Assembly (NCBI GenBank): GCA_030760725.1
Contig: JASWHV010000002.1
Coordinates: 63,481,900-63,545,899, forward strand
DNA from: Neostapfia colusana
Lineage: Eukaryota; Streptophyta; Magnoliopsida; Poales; Poaceae
DNA length: 64,000 nucleotides
Direction of reading: 5' to 3'
The position numbers and the translations under genes were made by a program. Every line of letters starts with the position of its first letter. Within the stretch, counting starts at the first letter, position 1. Below are positions 44,891 to 56,838 of this stretch, piece by piece. The notes under the pieces were generated by a model. That model worked only from the letters and a program-made list of their open reading frames with translations, searched no databases and was not told the DNA's origin.

Positions 44891-45459
44891 GATGAGCTCT
44901 AGAAGCTCCATGTGTCCATCGGGGCCTGGTCTCCCCCTTTGCGCAGAGATGAGCTCCGGTTGTGCCGCGTGTCAAGCGAGCGAGACCTCCCTCTTTCTCA
45001 GAGGTGGGCTCCGCATGCGCCACGTGTCTGGTTGGTCGGGACCTCCCCTCTCAACAGAGGCGAGCTCCATGAACGCCACGTGTCAGTTTCCGGACCTCCC
45101 TTCGCTTCGGAGGTGAGCTCCGATATTGCCACATGTCCTATCTGCTCCAGACTTCCTTTCTCCTCAGAGACAGGCTCCGAGGTTGACACGTGTCCAACAG
45201 TGACGGACCTCCTGGAGGTGAGCTCCGGTGGTGACACGTGTCTAATAGAACCGGACCTCTCGGTGGTGAGCTCCGAGATCGACACGTATCCCGCGTGACT
45301 AGTCCTCTGTTTTCCGCGGTGACTAGCTCTGAAGGTGACACGTGTCCTGCGGGACTGGCCTCGCTTCCCCACAGAGGCTAGCTCCGGGGGCAACACGTGT
45401 CCCACGGGGTCGGACCTCTCCCCATTTGCGGGGATGAGCTACGGACACGCCATGTGGCC
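44891..45459. repeat. Tandem array with CACGTG boxes in E2 LTR U3
   Basis: About ten degenerate units of roughly 50-60 bases, each with a GAGCTCC-like start and a CACGTGTC-like centre. Perfect CACGTG occurs at 45021, 45077, 45187, 45235, 45339 and 45394; other units have one- or two-base variants (CACGTA, CACATG, CGCGTG, CATGTG). CACGTG is the plant G-box, the core of many ABA- and light-response elements bound by bZIP/bHLH factors. Its place upstream of the TATA box suggests an enhancer. The long ORFs across the array result from its periodic composition. Confidence 0.85.
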
Positions 45460-45844
45460 AGCGGCCCGCGGAAAATGTCTATGGCGCTCTAGGCGAACTG
45501 AAATTGGCTCCTTTTGGCTATCTTTTGATTCTTCTCTATTTCAATCTTATAAAAATGTTTATGAAACATGAATATATGCAGAAATCGAAAAATGAGTGTC
45601 ACACCCGGTTTATCCGAAGAACAACCGAGTGAATATCACATGTATGCCAGGATCATTTTCTCATACATGTGATGACAAATAGTGAAGCATCATTTATTAC
45701 AAGCCAGGTGTCGAATATAAATAAGTCTTACATAGCAAATGTCTCGAGGGACAATAATAAGTTCATCACAAGTAAATAAACTAGCAGCGGAATAATTATT
45801 CTCGTGGGCTCCGTTACAGGCGTTGCCCGGGGGACTCCATGAAC

Positions 45845-48430
45845 CTAGAAACCATATTCGGGTCCAAAGTCTTGATCATTATACACCACCTCATTATCTT
45901 GACCTGAGCAGCAATATAAACCAACAAATATGCAAGGTTGAGTACCGATGGTACTCAGCAAGTGTGGGAAATTTATGTCATGCATGGCTAGAGCAAGGAG
46001 AGGTTGAACTCATGGTTAAAGCACTACGCAATTAATACCTATCACCTTAGTTTATTAAGTACCTACATTACTACACAGGTGTAATGGTCCCAAACTCCCA
46101 TCCCATCATCATAATCAAATAACCATAACATCATTTCCAATGTTAAGCTCCCCGCTTAACATTCTTAACTTCCAAAACCATCACTCCTCTAATCATGAAT
46201 AAGGCCAAGCCGCTCTTGACCGTGAGCACGGCTGTCATGACAGTTTTGACTCTGCAGAGTTTGCACCACGGTACCCACATGTAGTGATTTCATCCCCCGT
46301 TGCCGGGTGGACTAAAAGAACCTCCATTATGCCAGTGGCTACGAACCACATTCACACTTCCCAGGTGTGTAGCCAGGAGATCACTACGAAGCCTTTACAA
46401 AGGGATTCCCGACGAGCATGGGCCCACTGAGGTTTCACCCCTAACAGCATACAAGAGGCTCCAACTCCGCTGCACTGGCCCCCTCTTGAGCCTTGCGGTT
46501 CATATGGTAGTCCAGCTGACACCTACTGCCCGCACCATCCAACACACCTATACTACGCCGGGGATACACCTAATTAATTGGCTAAGCTGCCCCATCTCAG
46601 CATGTGGTTGGCACGGTAAAGCCAGGTTACATGCTCCATGAACTGGTCCTTAGGATCCAGGCAAGTGCTAAACACAAACCCCAGTCTCGTGCACCCAGCA
46701 CCAACCAAATCATCCAACTTGCCTCGATCCCTACCTCTACATAACTCATAATATCTCATTCAAGAGTAAGGTAAATAAATTGATGATCTCATATCCCAAT
46801 TATCCCATTCTAAGCATGGCTAAGCATAAGCATATGAATAAATGACATGATAAAATAAATCCCAACCCAAGCTACAAGGAAACAAGGTAATGCAATTCTA
46901 GGGAAACTTCCAAGCATGGGTTTCATATTTCAATTGACAATGGAAATAATTCTATCTACACATCCTAGCATAGGATCAAAGTGGTCAAGGACACTTGCCT
47001 CCTTCCTGCTGCTCTTGGAATGGGTAGTCCTGATCTTTAAAAGGAAGAACTTGCTCTGGAGCAGGTTCTACTCATACCATCACACATAGCAAAAGAAAAC
47101 AACAATCCATAAGACATAGTTCACACTTCCACTTCATACAAACCACACATTCCCATTTATGAAAGCCATTCCCATTCCTATGTGTTGTGGTTACTCTATG
47201 TGTGTTGATTTTTGGGCTTACATGCACTTTTAAACATGTGTATATGATTTTTTACTTTTGTATTCATATTTAAGTTGCATACTATATATGAGTTTCCAAT
47301 TTAAATAAATTCCTTATATTCAATCGATACACCTTTTAGCTACCAAGTATGCATGAAAGGTATTTTACTACTTCATACGTGTCTTCAGACCTTCTACCAA
47401 CCCTAAACTGAATTCTTTGGATTTTGGAAACTTCATTTATCATTTTCTAGTTATTTATACCTAGCTTGCTATATTTTCAGATTTATTTCCTATGCCTAAA
47501 TGTGCACTTTATTATGAAAATAGTAAGACACCTCATCTAAACAGAATAGGTTTTGGGTCTAAAATATTAAATAATATATTTTTGAACTTCTCTTCTGATG
47601 TGAACTATTTTACATTTATTTTACTAATTTTCAGAATTATTCTCTACTTAAAAATGTGTCCCTATTACTAATAAATGTGAATAATCAATTAAACAGATCC
47701 ATTTCAGCCAAAAATCTATTTTTATCTCACTCCAAAGTTTTCCAAGTACTAGGAAAGTTTTTAATTTGAATTTACAATGTGTTTGTCCCATCTTTTAAAT
47801 TTTAAACACTAAACACATATTCAAATTCCTAAATTTAATATCACATAGGGTTAAAAAGGTAAACTCACCCCACTACAGGGTCTATTATATTATTTTAAGA
47901 ATTTCCAGGGTTCTAACTACACATAACAGAGGGGTTTTTCCTAATTTTTATTAAGTCCAGGGGCTAAAACTGATTTTTAAATGAATTTACATGATTTTCT
48001 GAAGTTCCAGGGGCTAGATCAGAAGTTTCCGGGGCTAGCTCGTATTTTCCAAGAACCCCAGGGGGTAGCACGTATGAATCCCGGCCTTTATAACGCGGGG
48101 CTGACGTGGACCGTCCGATTTAAAATAAACGGCTTAGACTATAACGTCGAACCGGTACGCGGGGATTTAAATTCTACCGTGTGATTTAAAATAGACGGCA
48201 CACAAGCGGCCACGTCGCTCTGATCGAGCGCGGGCGGCGCTGCCCGGCGGCACACGGCGGCAGGAGGCAGCGATCTCGCCGGAGAGTTTCGGATATTCCT
48301 CAATTCATCCTAAAACTGTGATTTTATGGCATAGATCGGTGGAGGGGAGGTCGGGGATCTCACCTCGGGGGTTTTCTTGAGCTCGGAGGTTCTGGAAAGC
48401 GGTCGGCGACGAGGTCCGAGGTGAATTCAC
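45845..48430 (-). other. Split LTR ORF, three exons, start codon lost (B2)
   Basis: Exon 1: 48430-48364, the same length, phase and donor (GAG|GTGAGA) as B1, but the ATG is GTG. Exon 2: 47067-46999, TAG acceptor, EPAPEQVLPFKDQDYPFQ, then GC donor GGAG|GCAAGT. Exon 3: 45903-45845, acceptor TGCTCAG, DNEVVYNDQDFGPEYGF, then TAG. B1 and B2 differ in codons of exon 3 but keep frame and stop, as expected for a once-coding region. Confidence 0.5.
46205..46520 (-). other. Conserved noncoding block in LTR intron (B2)
   Basis: Counterpart of 18505-18790 and 43345-43600. Palindromes CTGTCATGACAG (46232-46243) and ACTCTGCAGAGT (about 46249-46260) are perfect here. Confidence 0.6.
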
Positions 48431-48632
48431 GGCGTGGCTCGTCGGCGCTGTGTTTGAGCCGCAAACCACCGAGTTTTCGGCACCTGCGCGGTTCCCCAGA
48501 GGCGGTGGATCAAGACCAGCGAGTTAGATCAGAATTCCCGAACGAAGATCAAGCAGAATTTGCCGGAGAAGCTCGGGTTCTCACCGGGAGGATAAACGGC
48601 GGATCGTGGGAAAAAACGGGACGATGCCGGGG

Positions 48633-48640
48633 TTTTTATA
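48633..48640 (-). promoter_or_regulatory. TATA box of B2 LTR promoter
   Basis: TATAAAAA on the element strand, followed about 210 bases later by the candidate exon 1 of the split ORF. Confidence 0.7.
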
Positions 48641-48992
48641 GACGGGGGAGGGTGGCGTGTTAGTTGAGATCGAGTTGGAGTCCTCCGGAACCAGAATTCG
48701 GGCGGAAATCCGGTCGGTTAAGATCGCGCGCGCGCGGGGAAACTGTCCCGGGTTCGGACGAGCGGGAGGTCGGGGATGACAGGTAGGTCCCGCCTGTCTG
48801 TGAGAGGGAAACGGCGCGCGGCTGCGGTCTGGCGCGGGATTTGGGTGGGCCGGCTGGTGGGTTTCAGCCCACTGGCCGGGAAGGTTTTTTTCTTTTTCTT
48901 TTTCTTTTTCTTTTTCATTTCTATTTTGAGTTTAATTTGAATTCCAGTTTGAATTTGAATTTTTGCAACACATGCAATACGTCCAAAAATTT

Positions 48993-51900
48993 TTAAATTC
49001 CCCTCTTGATAGGATTTTGGGGTGTTACAGCTCTACCCCCCTTAAAAGAAATCTCATCCTCGAGATTGGTGTTTCTAAGGAAACAATTCCGAAAATTGTA
49101 CTTAAGCTCATCCTCTCGCTCCCAGGTGGCTTCCTCTTCTGAATGATGCTTCCACTGCACCTTGCACATCCGGATTCTTTTATTTCTTGTGAGGCGTTCC
49201 ATTGTCTCCAAAATCTTGTATGGTTGCTCGGCATAAGACAGATCCTCAGCTACGTCAACCTCATTCATGGGTAACACCTCTTCAGGCGTTCTCAGACATT
49301 TCTTGAGCTGTGACACATGGAATACATCGTGCACATCCGATAGGCGAGCCGGTAATTCCAGTTGATATGCCACTTCGCCTTTCCTCTCCAGAACTTGAAA
49401 GGGTCCGATGTATCGAGGTGACAACTGCCCTTTCACCTTGAACCGACGAAGTCCTCGGATAGGGGACACCTTGAGATAGACATAGTCTCCCACGTTGAAA
49501 ACGAGCTCTCTTCTCTGTACATCGGCATAGCTCTTTTGTCGTGTCTGTGCTATCCTCAAGTTGTTGCGAATTTCCCTCACTTTCGCCTCGGCTTCTTGTA
49601 GTACTTCGGGACCAAACACTTTACTTTCCCCTGTTTGGTTCCAAAATAGGGGAGTTCTGCACTTCCTCCCGTACAAAGCTTCAAACGGTGACATCTTCAT
49701 ACTAGCTTGATAGCTGTTGTTATAGGAGAACTCCGCATACGGTAAGTTCTTATCCCAACTCCGATTGTTTTTGAGTGCACATGCTCTCAGCATATCCTCA
49801 GAAATCTGATTGGTTCTTTCCGTCTGCCCGTCAGTTTGGGGATGATAGGCAGAACTAATGTTCAGATGGGTTCCCATGGTTTCGTGCAACTTCTGCTAGA
49901 ACCTCGAGGTGAAATGTGTCCCTCTATCCGACACTATCTTCTTCGGCATTCCATGGTAACACATGATCTTTGACATGTACAATTCCGCCAATTTGGATCC
50001 GCTGTAGTTTTCTTTCACGGGGATGAAATGAGCTACCTTTGTTAGCCTGTCGATGATGACCCATATTGAATCATATCCTGATTGGGTCCTAGGAAGTCCC
50101 ACTATGAAATCCATACCGATTATTCCCATTTCCATTCAGGTACTTTGAGTGGTTGCAATAATCCCGCGGGTCGTTGATCTTCTGCTTTCACCAACTGACA
50201 TGTGTCACATAGGGTAACATGTTCCGCGACATCTCGCTTCATGCCATACCACCAATACCTGCTCTTGAGGTCCTGGTACATCTTTGTACCCCCAGGATGA
50301 ATGGAATAGTCAGAATCGTGAGCCTCCTTCAAAATGAATTCACGGATCTTCTTTACTTCTTGCTCACAGATTCTTTTCCCGTGCCACACCGTTCCCTGTT
50401 CATCCTCTCTGAATCCAGGGGCTTTATTTTCCTTGATGAGTTGCCTGATTTCTTGTATCTTCTTGTCATTCTTTTGACCCTCGCGTATTTCTTGCTCTAG
50501 TGTGGAGTCCACTTCCATGGCGATGGCTTCACCACTATTCACAAGGCATAGATTGAGCCTTATAACCTCGTCCTTCAATTCTGCAGGCATGTCCTTCAAG
50601 CTCAACTTATTGACCTGCACTTTCCGACTTAAAGCATCTGCCATGATGTTTGCTTTCCTAGGATGATAGTTGATGCCAACATCAAAGTCATTGATTAGCT
50701 CTAACCATATCCTTTGTCTGAGGTTGTGATCTGGCTGTGTGAAAATGTACTTTAAACTCTTATGATCCGTATATATCTCTGTCCTCTTCCCCATCAAGTA
50801 GTGCCGCCAAATTTTCAACGCGTGTACCACTGCGACTAGTTCTAGGTCATGTGTAGGATAGTTCTTCTCGTGCTTCCGGAGCTGCCGGGATGCATAAGCC
50901 ACGACATGCCCTTCCTGCATGAGAACACATCCCAATCCGTTTCCAGAGGCATCGCAGTACACCGTAAAGTTCTTCTGCATATCTGGCATAACTAGCACTG
51001 GGGCTGTTCTCAATCTTTTCTTTAACTCCTGAAAACTCGTCTCGCACTGCGGCGTCCATGTGAATGTGATTCCCTTCTCCAACAGTTTGGTGAGGGGTCT
51101 CGAGATCTTAGAGAATCCCACAATAAACCGTCTATAGTATCCTGCCAATCCCAAGAAGCTTCGAACTTCCCCAACATTTTCAGGGGTCTTCCACTTCTGT
51201 ATATCCTCGATTTTGGCGGGATCTACAGAGATTCCTCCCTCTGAGATTATATGTCCTAAGAAGGGAACTCTCTTCAGCCAAAACTCACACTTGCTCAACT
51301 TGGCATATAGTTGGTGTTCTCTCAGCTTCTGCAACACCAACCTTAGATGTTTCTCATGTTCTTCTTCATCTTTGGAGAAGACGAGAATGTCATCTATGAA
51401 AACCACGACAAATTTGTCCAGATATTCCATGAACACCTTGTTCATGAGATACATGAAGTATGCCGGGGCATTAGTTAGCTCGAAAGGCATGACGGTGTAT
51501 TCGTACAGTCCGTAGCGAGATACGAAAGCTGTCTTTGGAATATCGGCTTGCCTTATTTTAAGTTGGTGGTACCCCGACTTGAGATCAATTTCCGAGAACA
51601 CACAAGCTCCCCTCAACTGATCAAACAAGTCTTCAATGCGGGGTAATGGGTACTTGTTCTTGATGGTTACCTCATTCAGGGCACGGTAGTCTACGCATAA
51701 CCTTTGGGTTCCGTCCTTCTTGGGAACAAATATTACTGGAGCTCCCCATGGTGAGGAACTAGGACGAATATACCCCTTCTCCGTCAGTTCTCTCAAATGA
51801 TCCTTGAGTTCTCCCAGCTGTTTGGAGTCCATCCGATAAGGTCTCTTGTATATCAGGGCTGTTCCAGGCACTAGCTCAATTGCAAATTCCACTTCACGAT

Positions 51901-52778
51901 CAGGAGGCATTCCTAGCAACTCCTCCGGAAAAACATCTGGATATTCCCTGGTGATCCTGATCTCCTCCACTTTCACCTCAACTTGATTTAATTTAATGTC
52001 CCTCCTAGGCTCTTGTATTGTTATAAACTTTACTCTTGTGCCACTAGGGTGAGTTAGTCCCACCGTTCTGGTCGAACAATGGATGAGTCATTTATGTTTG
52101 GTCAACCAATCCATACCCAAGATAATATCTATCATTTGTGAATCTATCACTATGAGGTTAGCAGTAAATACTACCCCATTAATGTCTAAGTTCACTTTGG
52201 GACACACTTGTCTTGTCCTTATTTCTCCACCTAGAGAGTTTACTGCTAGTATATGGTTCATTTGTGTTGTTGCTAGGTCATGCTTCTTAACAAACCCTTG
52301 GGCAATGAACGAGTGGGTAGCACCAGAATCAAACAACAGGGTTGCAATGTGTAAATTGGCAGGAAACTTACCAACTACCACGTCGGGTGCCTCTTGCGCC
52401 TCCTCCATGGTGACGTGGTTCACCCGTCCTCTCATTACATTCTGCTGTTGCGGCTGCGCGGGCTTCTTCTTTGGGCACTTATGGGCGTAGTGCCCCACTT
52501 CACCACAGTTGAAACATTGCACCCCAACCTTAGGTGCCTGGCCTTTGTTGTCTTGGGGTTGGTTTGGGGGTCCTTGCACTGCTGGTCGAGGTTGATACGT
52601 AGGGCGAGGCTGCTGTACGAACTTACGTTGTGGCTGTATTGGTGCTGCCGGAGGCCTGTAGTTCGGGTTGTACCCTCTTGGTGCTGAGTAGGGTACCGCA
52701 GCACGGTTCGTCTGCCCTGCGGGCTGCTGCATCAGACGTGGGCGGGTGTTGCTCCCCGAGGCTTGATGTGACCACCCG
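48993..52778 (-). pseudogene. gag-pol: Gag-Pol of B2, broken and cut by A2
   Basis: Begins inside Gag at the A2 junction, then CCHC knuckle CFNCGEVGHYAHKC and protease LLFDSGATHSFI. Breaks: TGA for Gly at 52087-52085 (LTKHK*), a one-base deletion near 50125 before MDFIVGL, and TAG for Trp at 49895-49893 (SRF*). Between them reverse transcriptase (VVFIDDILVFSK), RNase H and the integrase finger are open. The integrase C part and chromodomain (CKVQWKHHSEEEATWERE) follow. The frame runs on over the polypurine tract as EISFKGG and stops in the LTR at 48993. The RNase H end motif reads MADALSRK. Not functional without repair of three lesions. Confidence 0.93.
49030..49047 (-). other. Polypurine tract of B2
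   Basis: TTTTAAGGGGGGTAGAGC on the element strand lies directly before the LTR start TGTAACACCC. It is inside the open frame of gag-pol here. Confidence 0.88.
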
Positions 52779-55700
52779 TGTAAGGGCCTCAGTTTTTGAC
52801 ACTCATTTGCAGTGTTCATCACCACACCACACACCTCATTTGAGGAAGAATGATGAACACAAATAAAGAGCAAGTAACAATTATCAACATGCTCATTAGG
52901 GAACAAACTCACACATTGCAAAAGTGGTACTTCCCACATGTGATATAGATGGGCTGGACATATGAAGACTCCTACACTTTGCTAAGGATGTCCATGCCAA
53001 GTTCCACCCAAATTCAAAACCTTTTTGAGGTCATTTTGGGTATAGTTAGGAAAAGGGCAGTTTGAAACCATATTCAAATTCAAACTGTTTTCACCCACTG
53101 AATGTAAAAGTGGAAGGCATATTCTTGCTCAGCACATTTTTGTGAGCTCACACACCAATTTTCACTCCATTTGGAGTTGATCTTGACATGAGCTAAGGGG
53201 GAGAAATTCAAACTTTATTTGAATTTCAAACTGCACTTGTGCTGAAATTCATTCAAACCAAACCTCATTTGAACTTTGATCAATTCAAATGGCTCTTGGG
53301 TGAATAATTTGAATTGCCAAGGGTAGAATAGGGTTCACTGTTTACCACAGCTGTTAGGAATAAATTTCAGAGGTTAAAAGAGAAGTGGGACCCACATGTC
53401 AGCCTCAGCCTCAAAGCAAACCGACTGAACCACAGTTCAGTCGGTTCCCGGCAGCTGTGCGCGCGCGCCACCGAAGGGGGCAGCCGGCGCCAGCTCCTGC
53501 TGCGTGCCCCAAGCCGGAGACCAGCCGGCCGGGCTATTTATTCCCTCCCCGGCGTGCTTCAGTCACCATTTCCCCGAGCTACCGACGTGCGCGACTGCTT
53601 TTTCCACTGCCATCGCCGCCGCTCGAGTTCCTGCTTGATCAAGCCGATCGCAGCTCCCTCTTTCCATTCCAAGGTCCCAGCAAGGTACTAGCAACCATCC
53701 TCCATCCTTCCCATTGATAGAAATCGATTGAAACCGAGTGATATCGGCTGTGCCGAAAGATCAAACTCGGAACTGGAAACCGCCGCACCTCGGGCTCTCG
53801 TGGACAGCCCAACCTGGGCGTTGTCACGCCCGAGCCAAGACACCCTTGGACGCGCAGGTGACCGGTGCTGCTCATCTCCGAGCCACAGCTCGAGTGGTTG
53901 CTCACCGGCGGCGAATTTCCACTTTTCCCCTTTCTGTGTGCAGAACGACCTTCGGGTACGATTCTGTTTAATTCGTGCTCTAGAAAGGATTAGAGGGCCT
54001 CAGGCCACTCCCACACGAGCTAGACACGGTGACGCACAAGTTGCCTTCACAACTCTGGGCCGGAGAACCTCTGTGCCCGGCGTAATTCAAGGTCTACTAA
54101 TGGCGGAACGAACGGGGGGTATCGGGCGCACGGTGAGGACCTATTTCGGGCCTTCCCCGAGCTGCCCCGAGTTCATGTCGACCTTCTCTGAGGTCCACTG
54201 ATGCTCCCCGACCGGTTTCTCAAGTAGCTGAGGCACTAGGGGCATCAGCCGACATGGCCGAAGTCGTTCCGATATGGCGGCTCGTCGCCGACCATGCTCC
54301 GGCCGTTGTCATGAGCAGCTGACCCTCGGATCATGTTCCCCAAGTAAAAGTAGGCAGGGGCGACCAGAATCAAGAAGTTTGGAGCGGTACAGCAGCCAGC
54401 GGCGAGCTCTCCGGCGAGGTCCCTCGGCGGCGGAGCGCGGGTGTCGCGAGGTTGAAGAAGGGGGTGGACCCCAGCTGTCAGCGGCCGATATTTTGAATCG
54501 GGATCCGGCTGCGGCCGGGATCGGGTGTGCTGGCGCGCAAAAGCCTTGTGGGCCGCGGTGTGCTGTCGCTTCGGCGTGCGACGCGTGTCCCCTGGGCCCA
54601 CGCGCGAGTTTAAACTTTTCCCCGATTTTCAGATTTCCTTCAAACTTCAAATCCTTATAACTTTGGCTAGAAAGCTCCAAATTGAGTGAACCAAATTTTG
54701 CTGGATTCAGCTCTCTGAGTACTTTCCAGAAAATCAAGTTTCACTTCATGAAATTCCCTAATTCTCCAGAATTAATTCCTTAATGTTTAAACTGTTAGGA
54801 ATTTTAACTGGAGAATCCTTTGGCGGAAAATCCTGAAATTTTGCTGAGATGTTCACCAAAATATCATTGAGCTACCATAAAAATTTCAGATCCATTTGAG
54901 CTCATTTAGAACACCTAATGGTGTGATTAGTAAAACTGTTCCAGAGAAAATAGAAAATGTTCAGAAACATTTTCAGGATTTTCTCTGAAATTGTTTAGCT
55001 CATATCTTTAGTTAGAGACTTCCAAATTAAGTGAGACCAACTCCATTAGGACCCTCTGAAAATCTAGTTTTCAGAAAGTCATAGTTTGTCTCATGAAAAT
55101 CCCTAGAACACCCTAAGGGTTCCAATTAAGGTCAAGGACATAATTATTTGTGGAGGGCTCAAATGAGCTTTGCTGCAACTAAAACTTGACCAAGTCTTTG
55201 TTTAGGTTGTAACCAAGCCACAGTAAAAGTTTCACAGTCATTAGGTCTGTCTAGTAAGGGTTATAGACTTCACAACTTCAAAGTTAATACAAAGGCATTT
55301 AATTAATACATACATTGTTCTTATCATGTAGTCGCTAAGGTCGAGGAGGAACCCGAAGTCCTAGACTTCGTTACTCCGGAGGAACAGCTAGCCTACGACC
55401 AAGAGCAGCAAGGCAAGCCCCGGTTTGCATTAACCTTTTTACAAATTTTTATTGTTTTGAGCACATACTTGTTTCCTTTGTTCTGTGCATTAGAGTCTTG
55501 TTTGGAAATCCAACTGCATAGCCAAGAAAACCACGGGTTGGGTTTAGGATTGAAAACCCCGTTAGCCACTGCATTGCTAGGATAGAGTAGGATTCGGTAC
55601 AAGTCGAGTAGTTGGAACTACTCGCGAGAATAGGCTAGAGGCACATTGCTCGGGTAGAGATAGCACATGAAACACATGGCAAGAAAATGAGACCGAGCGG

Positions 55701-56823
55701 AGAGTAAGGGCAGCAGGACTTTGGGGCCTGTGTGCTGTAGCTCCGCTTGTGTCGATTGAGGACCGAGCCGTGTGCGGGCCTGTTGAACAAGCTAGAACAG
55801 TACCGAAGACCTACCGGCTATATGGGAACCGGGAAACTGATGTAACTCGGGTAGCTGGGTGTTGAGGCATTGCCCGTCGTTCAGAGGGTAGGTTGAGAGC
55901 TCGAGGTGTAAATCAGCTGGCGGCACAGAGATGCGCGTGCAGGGACCTCTTGCTCGGGACGATGGGACCGGTTCAATATTTGGCTAACGGGTGAAAGGTA
56001 GTCGCGTACGGCGTCCGTGATGGTTGTTGTAGGCAACATCGAGTACGGGCGTACGTGACGGGTTGTTCGGGTAACCCTGCAGGTGTAAATCGATTATAAT
56101 CGCCGTCCCTCGCGGTCAGTGAGTACCACTTGTTCACTGTACCGTGACGTAGAAAGAACAGGCTAGTTACATGTTAAAATGTTGCTGATTGAAAGTTGGA
56201 TATTGATTGTTAATGATATGTTGTAGCTTAGTGCTAACTAAAGTTCTTTTCAACTTTGGGCAAAGTACATGAGAGAAATGCGTTTCTTGTTTGATTGCGG
56301 CTCTCTCATGTGCCTTAGCATAAAGTTCTCCACAACCTGCTGCTAAAACTTGAAAGTAAGGTTCTACTAATTAGGCGAGTCCTTGCAAATGATTTTTTAC
56401 CTCATGCAACCCATCACCCTCATGTAGAAGTTCCATGTTTAGGTGAGACGGGTCAGACTTGCTGAGCCTTCGTGCTCACTGCTTGTGTTTGAAGCTTTTG
56501 CAGGGTTCTATGAGGAAGGGACTCCCGAAGAGGAGACGGAACCCCAGGAGGGGAACCCCGTCGAGTGGGAGTCGTGCACGCCGCAGAGTTAGTGTGCGTG
56601 TGTGCTAGCAAGGACACGTTCGAGGGCTGAACGTGCACTTGATGCTTAGTCTACGCCCGCGAGTGTGGACTAAACTTATTTTGATGTAAACATGTTAATA
56701 AACTTGTTTATGTAATAAAGCTTCCGCTTCCGCTTTGTACCTTTGACGTGTGTTATACGGTGTTGTGCAACGCAGCACCCCTCAGCGTGATCCTGGCTCG
56801 ACAGGACCAGTGGGGTCGTGTCA
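52779..56823 (+). repeat. A2 5' LTR (4045 bp)
   Basis: Starts TGTAAGGGCC directly after a B2 Gag codon stretch and ends GTCGTGTCA. Nearly identical to 9104-13147 with scattered single-base changes. TATA-like TATTTAT at 53535-53541. Its first 161 bases give an artificial start to the B2 gag reading frame on the other strand (chimeric ORF 52939-52088). Confidence 0.96.
55332..56592 (+). other. Split LTR ORF, exons 2 and 3 (A2 5' LTR)
   Basis: Exon 2 is 55332-55412 with the GC donor kept; exon 3 is 56504-56592 with frame and stop kept. Compared with A1, exon 3 has one synonymous change (GAA/GAG) and one Pro-to-Thr change near its end. Confidence 0.5.
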
Positions 56824-56826
56824 GCG

Positions 56827-56838
56827 TGGTATCAGAGC
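56827..56838 (+). other. Primer binding site, A2
   Basis: TGGTATCAGAGC, three bases after the LTR end, as in A1. Confidence 0.95.

Larger units (their letters stand above)
42508..45596 (-). repeat. E2 LTR, 3089 bp visible, cut by B2
   Basis: It starts TGTGACGCCC on the + strand, the mirror of an LTR end GGGCGTCACA. The order on the element strand is G-box array, TATA box, split ORF exons, conserved block, polyadenylation motif. The remaining U3 lies beyond B2, outside the window, so I cannot say whether this is a solo LTR or the 3' LTR of a longer element. Confidence 0.85.
45597..49029 (-). repeat. B2 3' LTR (3433 bp)
   Basis: Starts TGTCACACCC and ends GGGTGTTACA on the + strand. It keeps the 384 bp lost in B1. 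A (CTTTTT)n microsatellite lies at about 48886-48920. TATA box TATAAAAA at 48633-48640 on the element strand. Confidence 0.95.
45597..52778 (-). mobile_element. LTR retrotransposon B2, 3' part (rest lies right of A2)
   Basis: Same family as B1. Visible: 3' LTR (49029-45597), polypurine tract and gag-pol up to the Gag C part, where A2 cuts it. The Gag N part, any ORF1, the primer site and the 5' LTR should lie right of A2. It is inserted in the E2 LTR; the left flanking bases are ATGAG (45592-45596). Confidence 0.93.

Noticed and set aside
44784..45405. Overlapping ORFs of 110-135 codons across the E2 array
   Set aside because: They follow from the periodic stop-poor repeat and exist on both strands; no family resemblance.
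44891..45459. CRISPR-like array
   Set aside because: Units are degenerate and contiguous, without identical repeats or unique spacers, and the context is a eukaryotic LTR.
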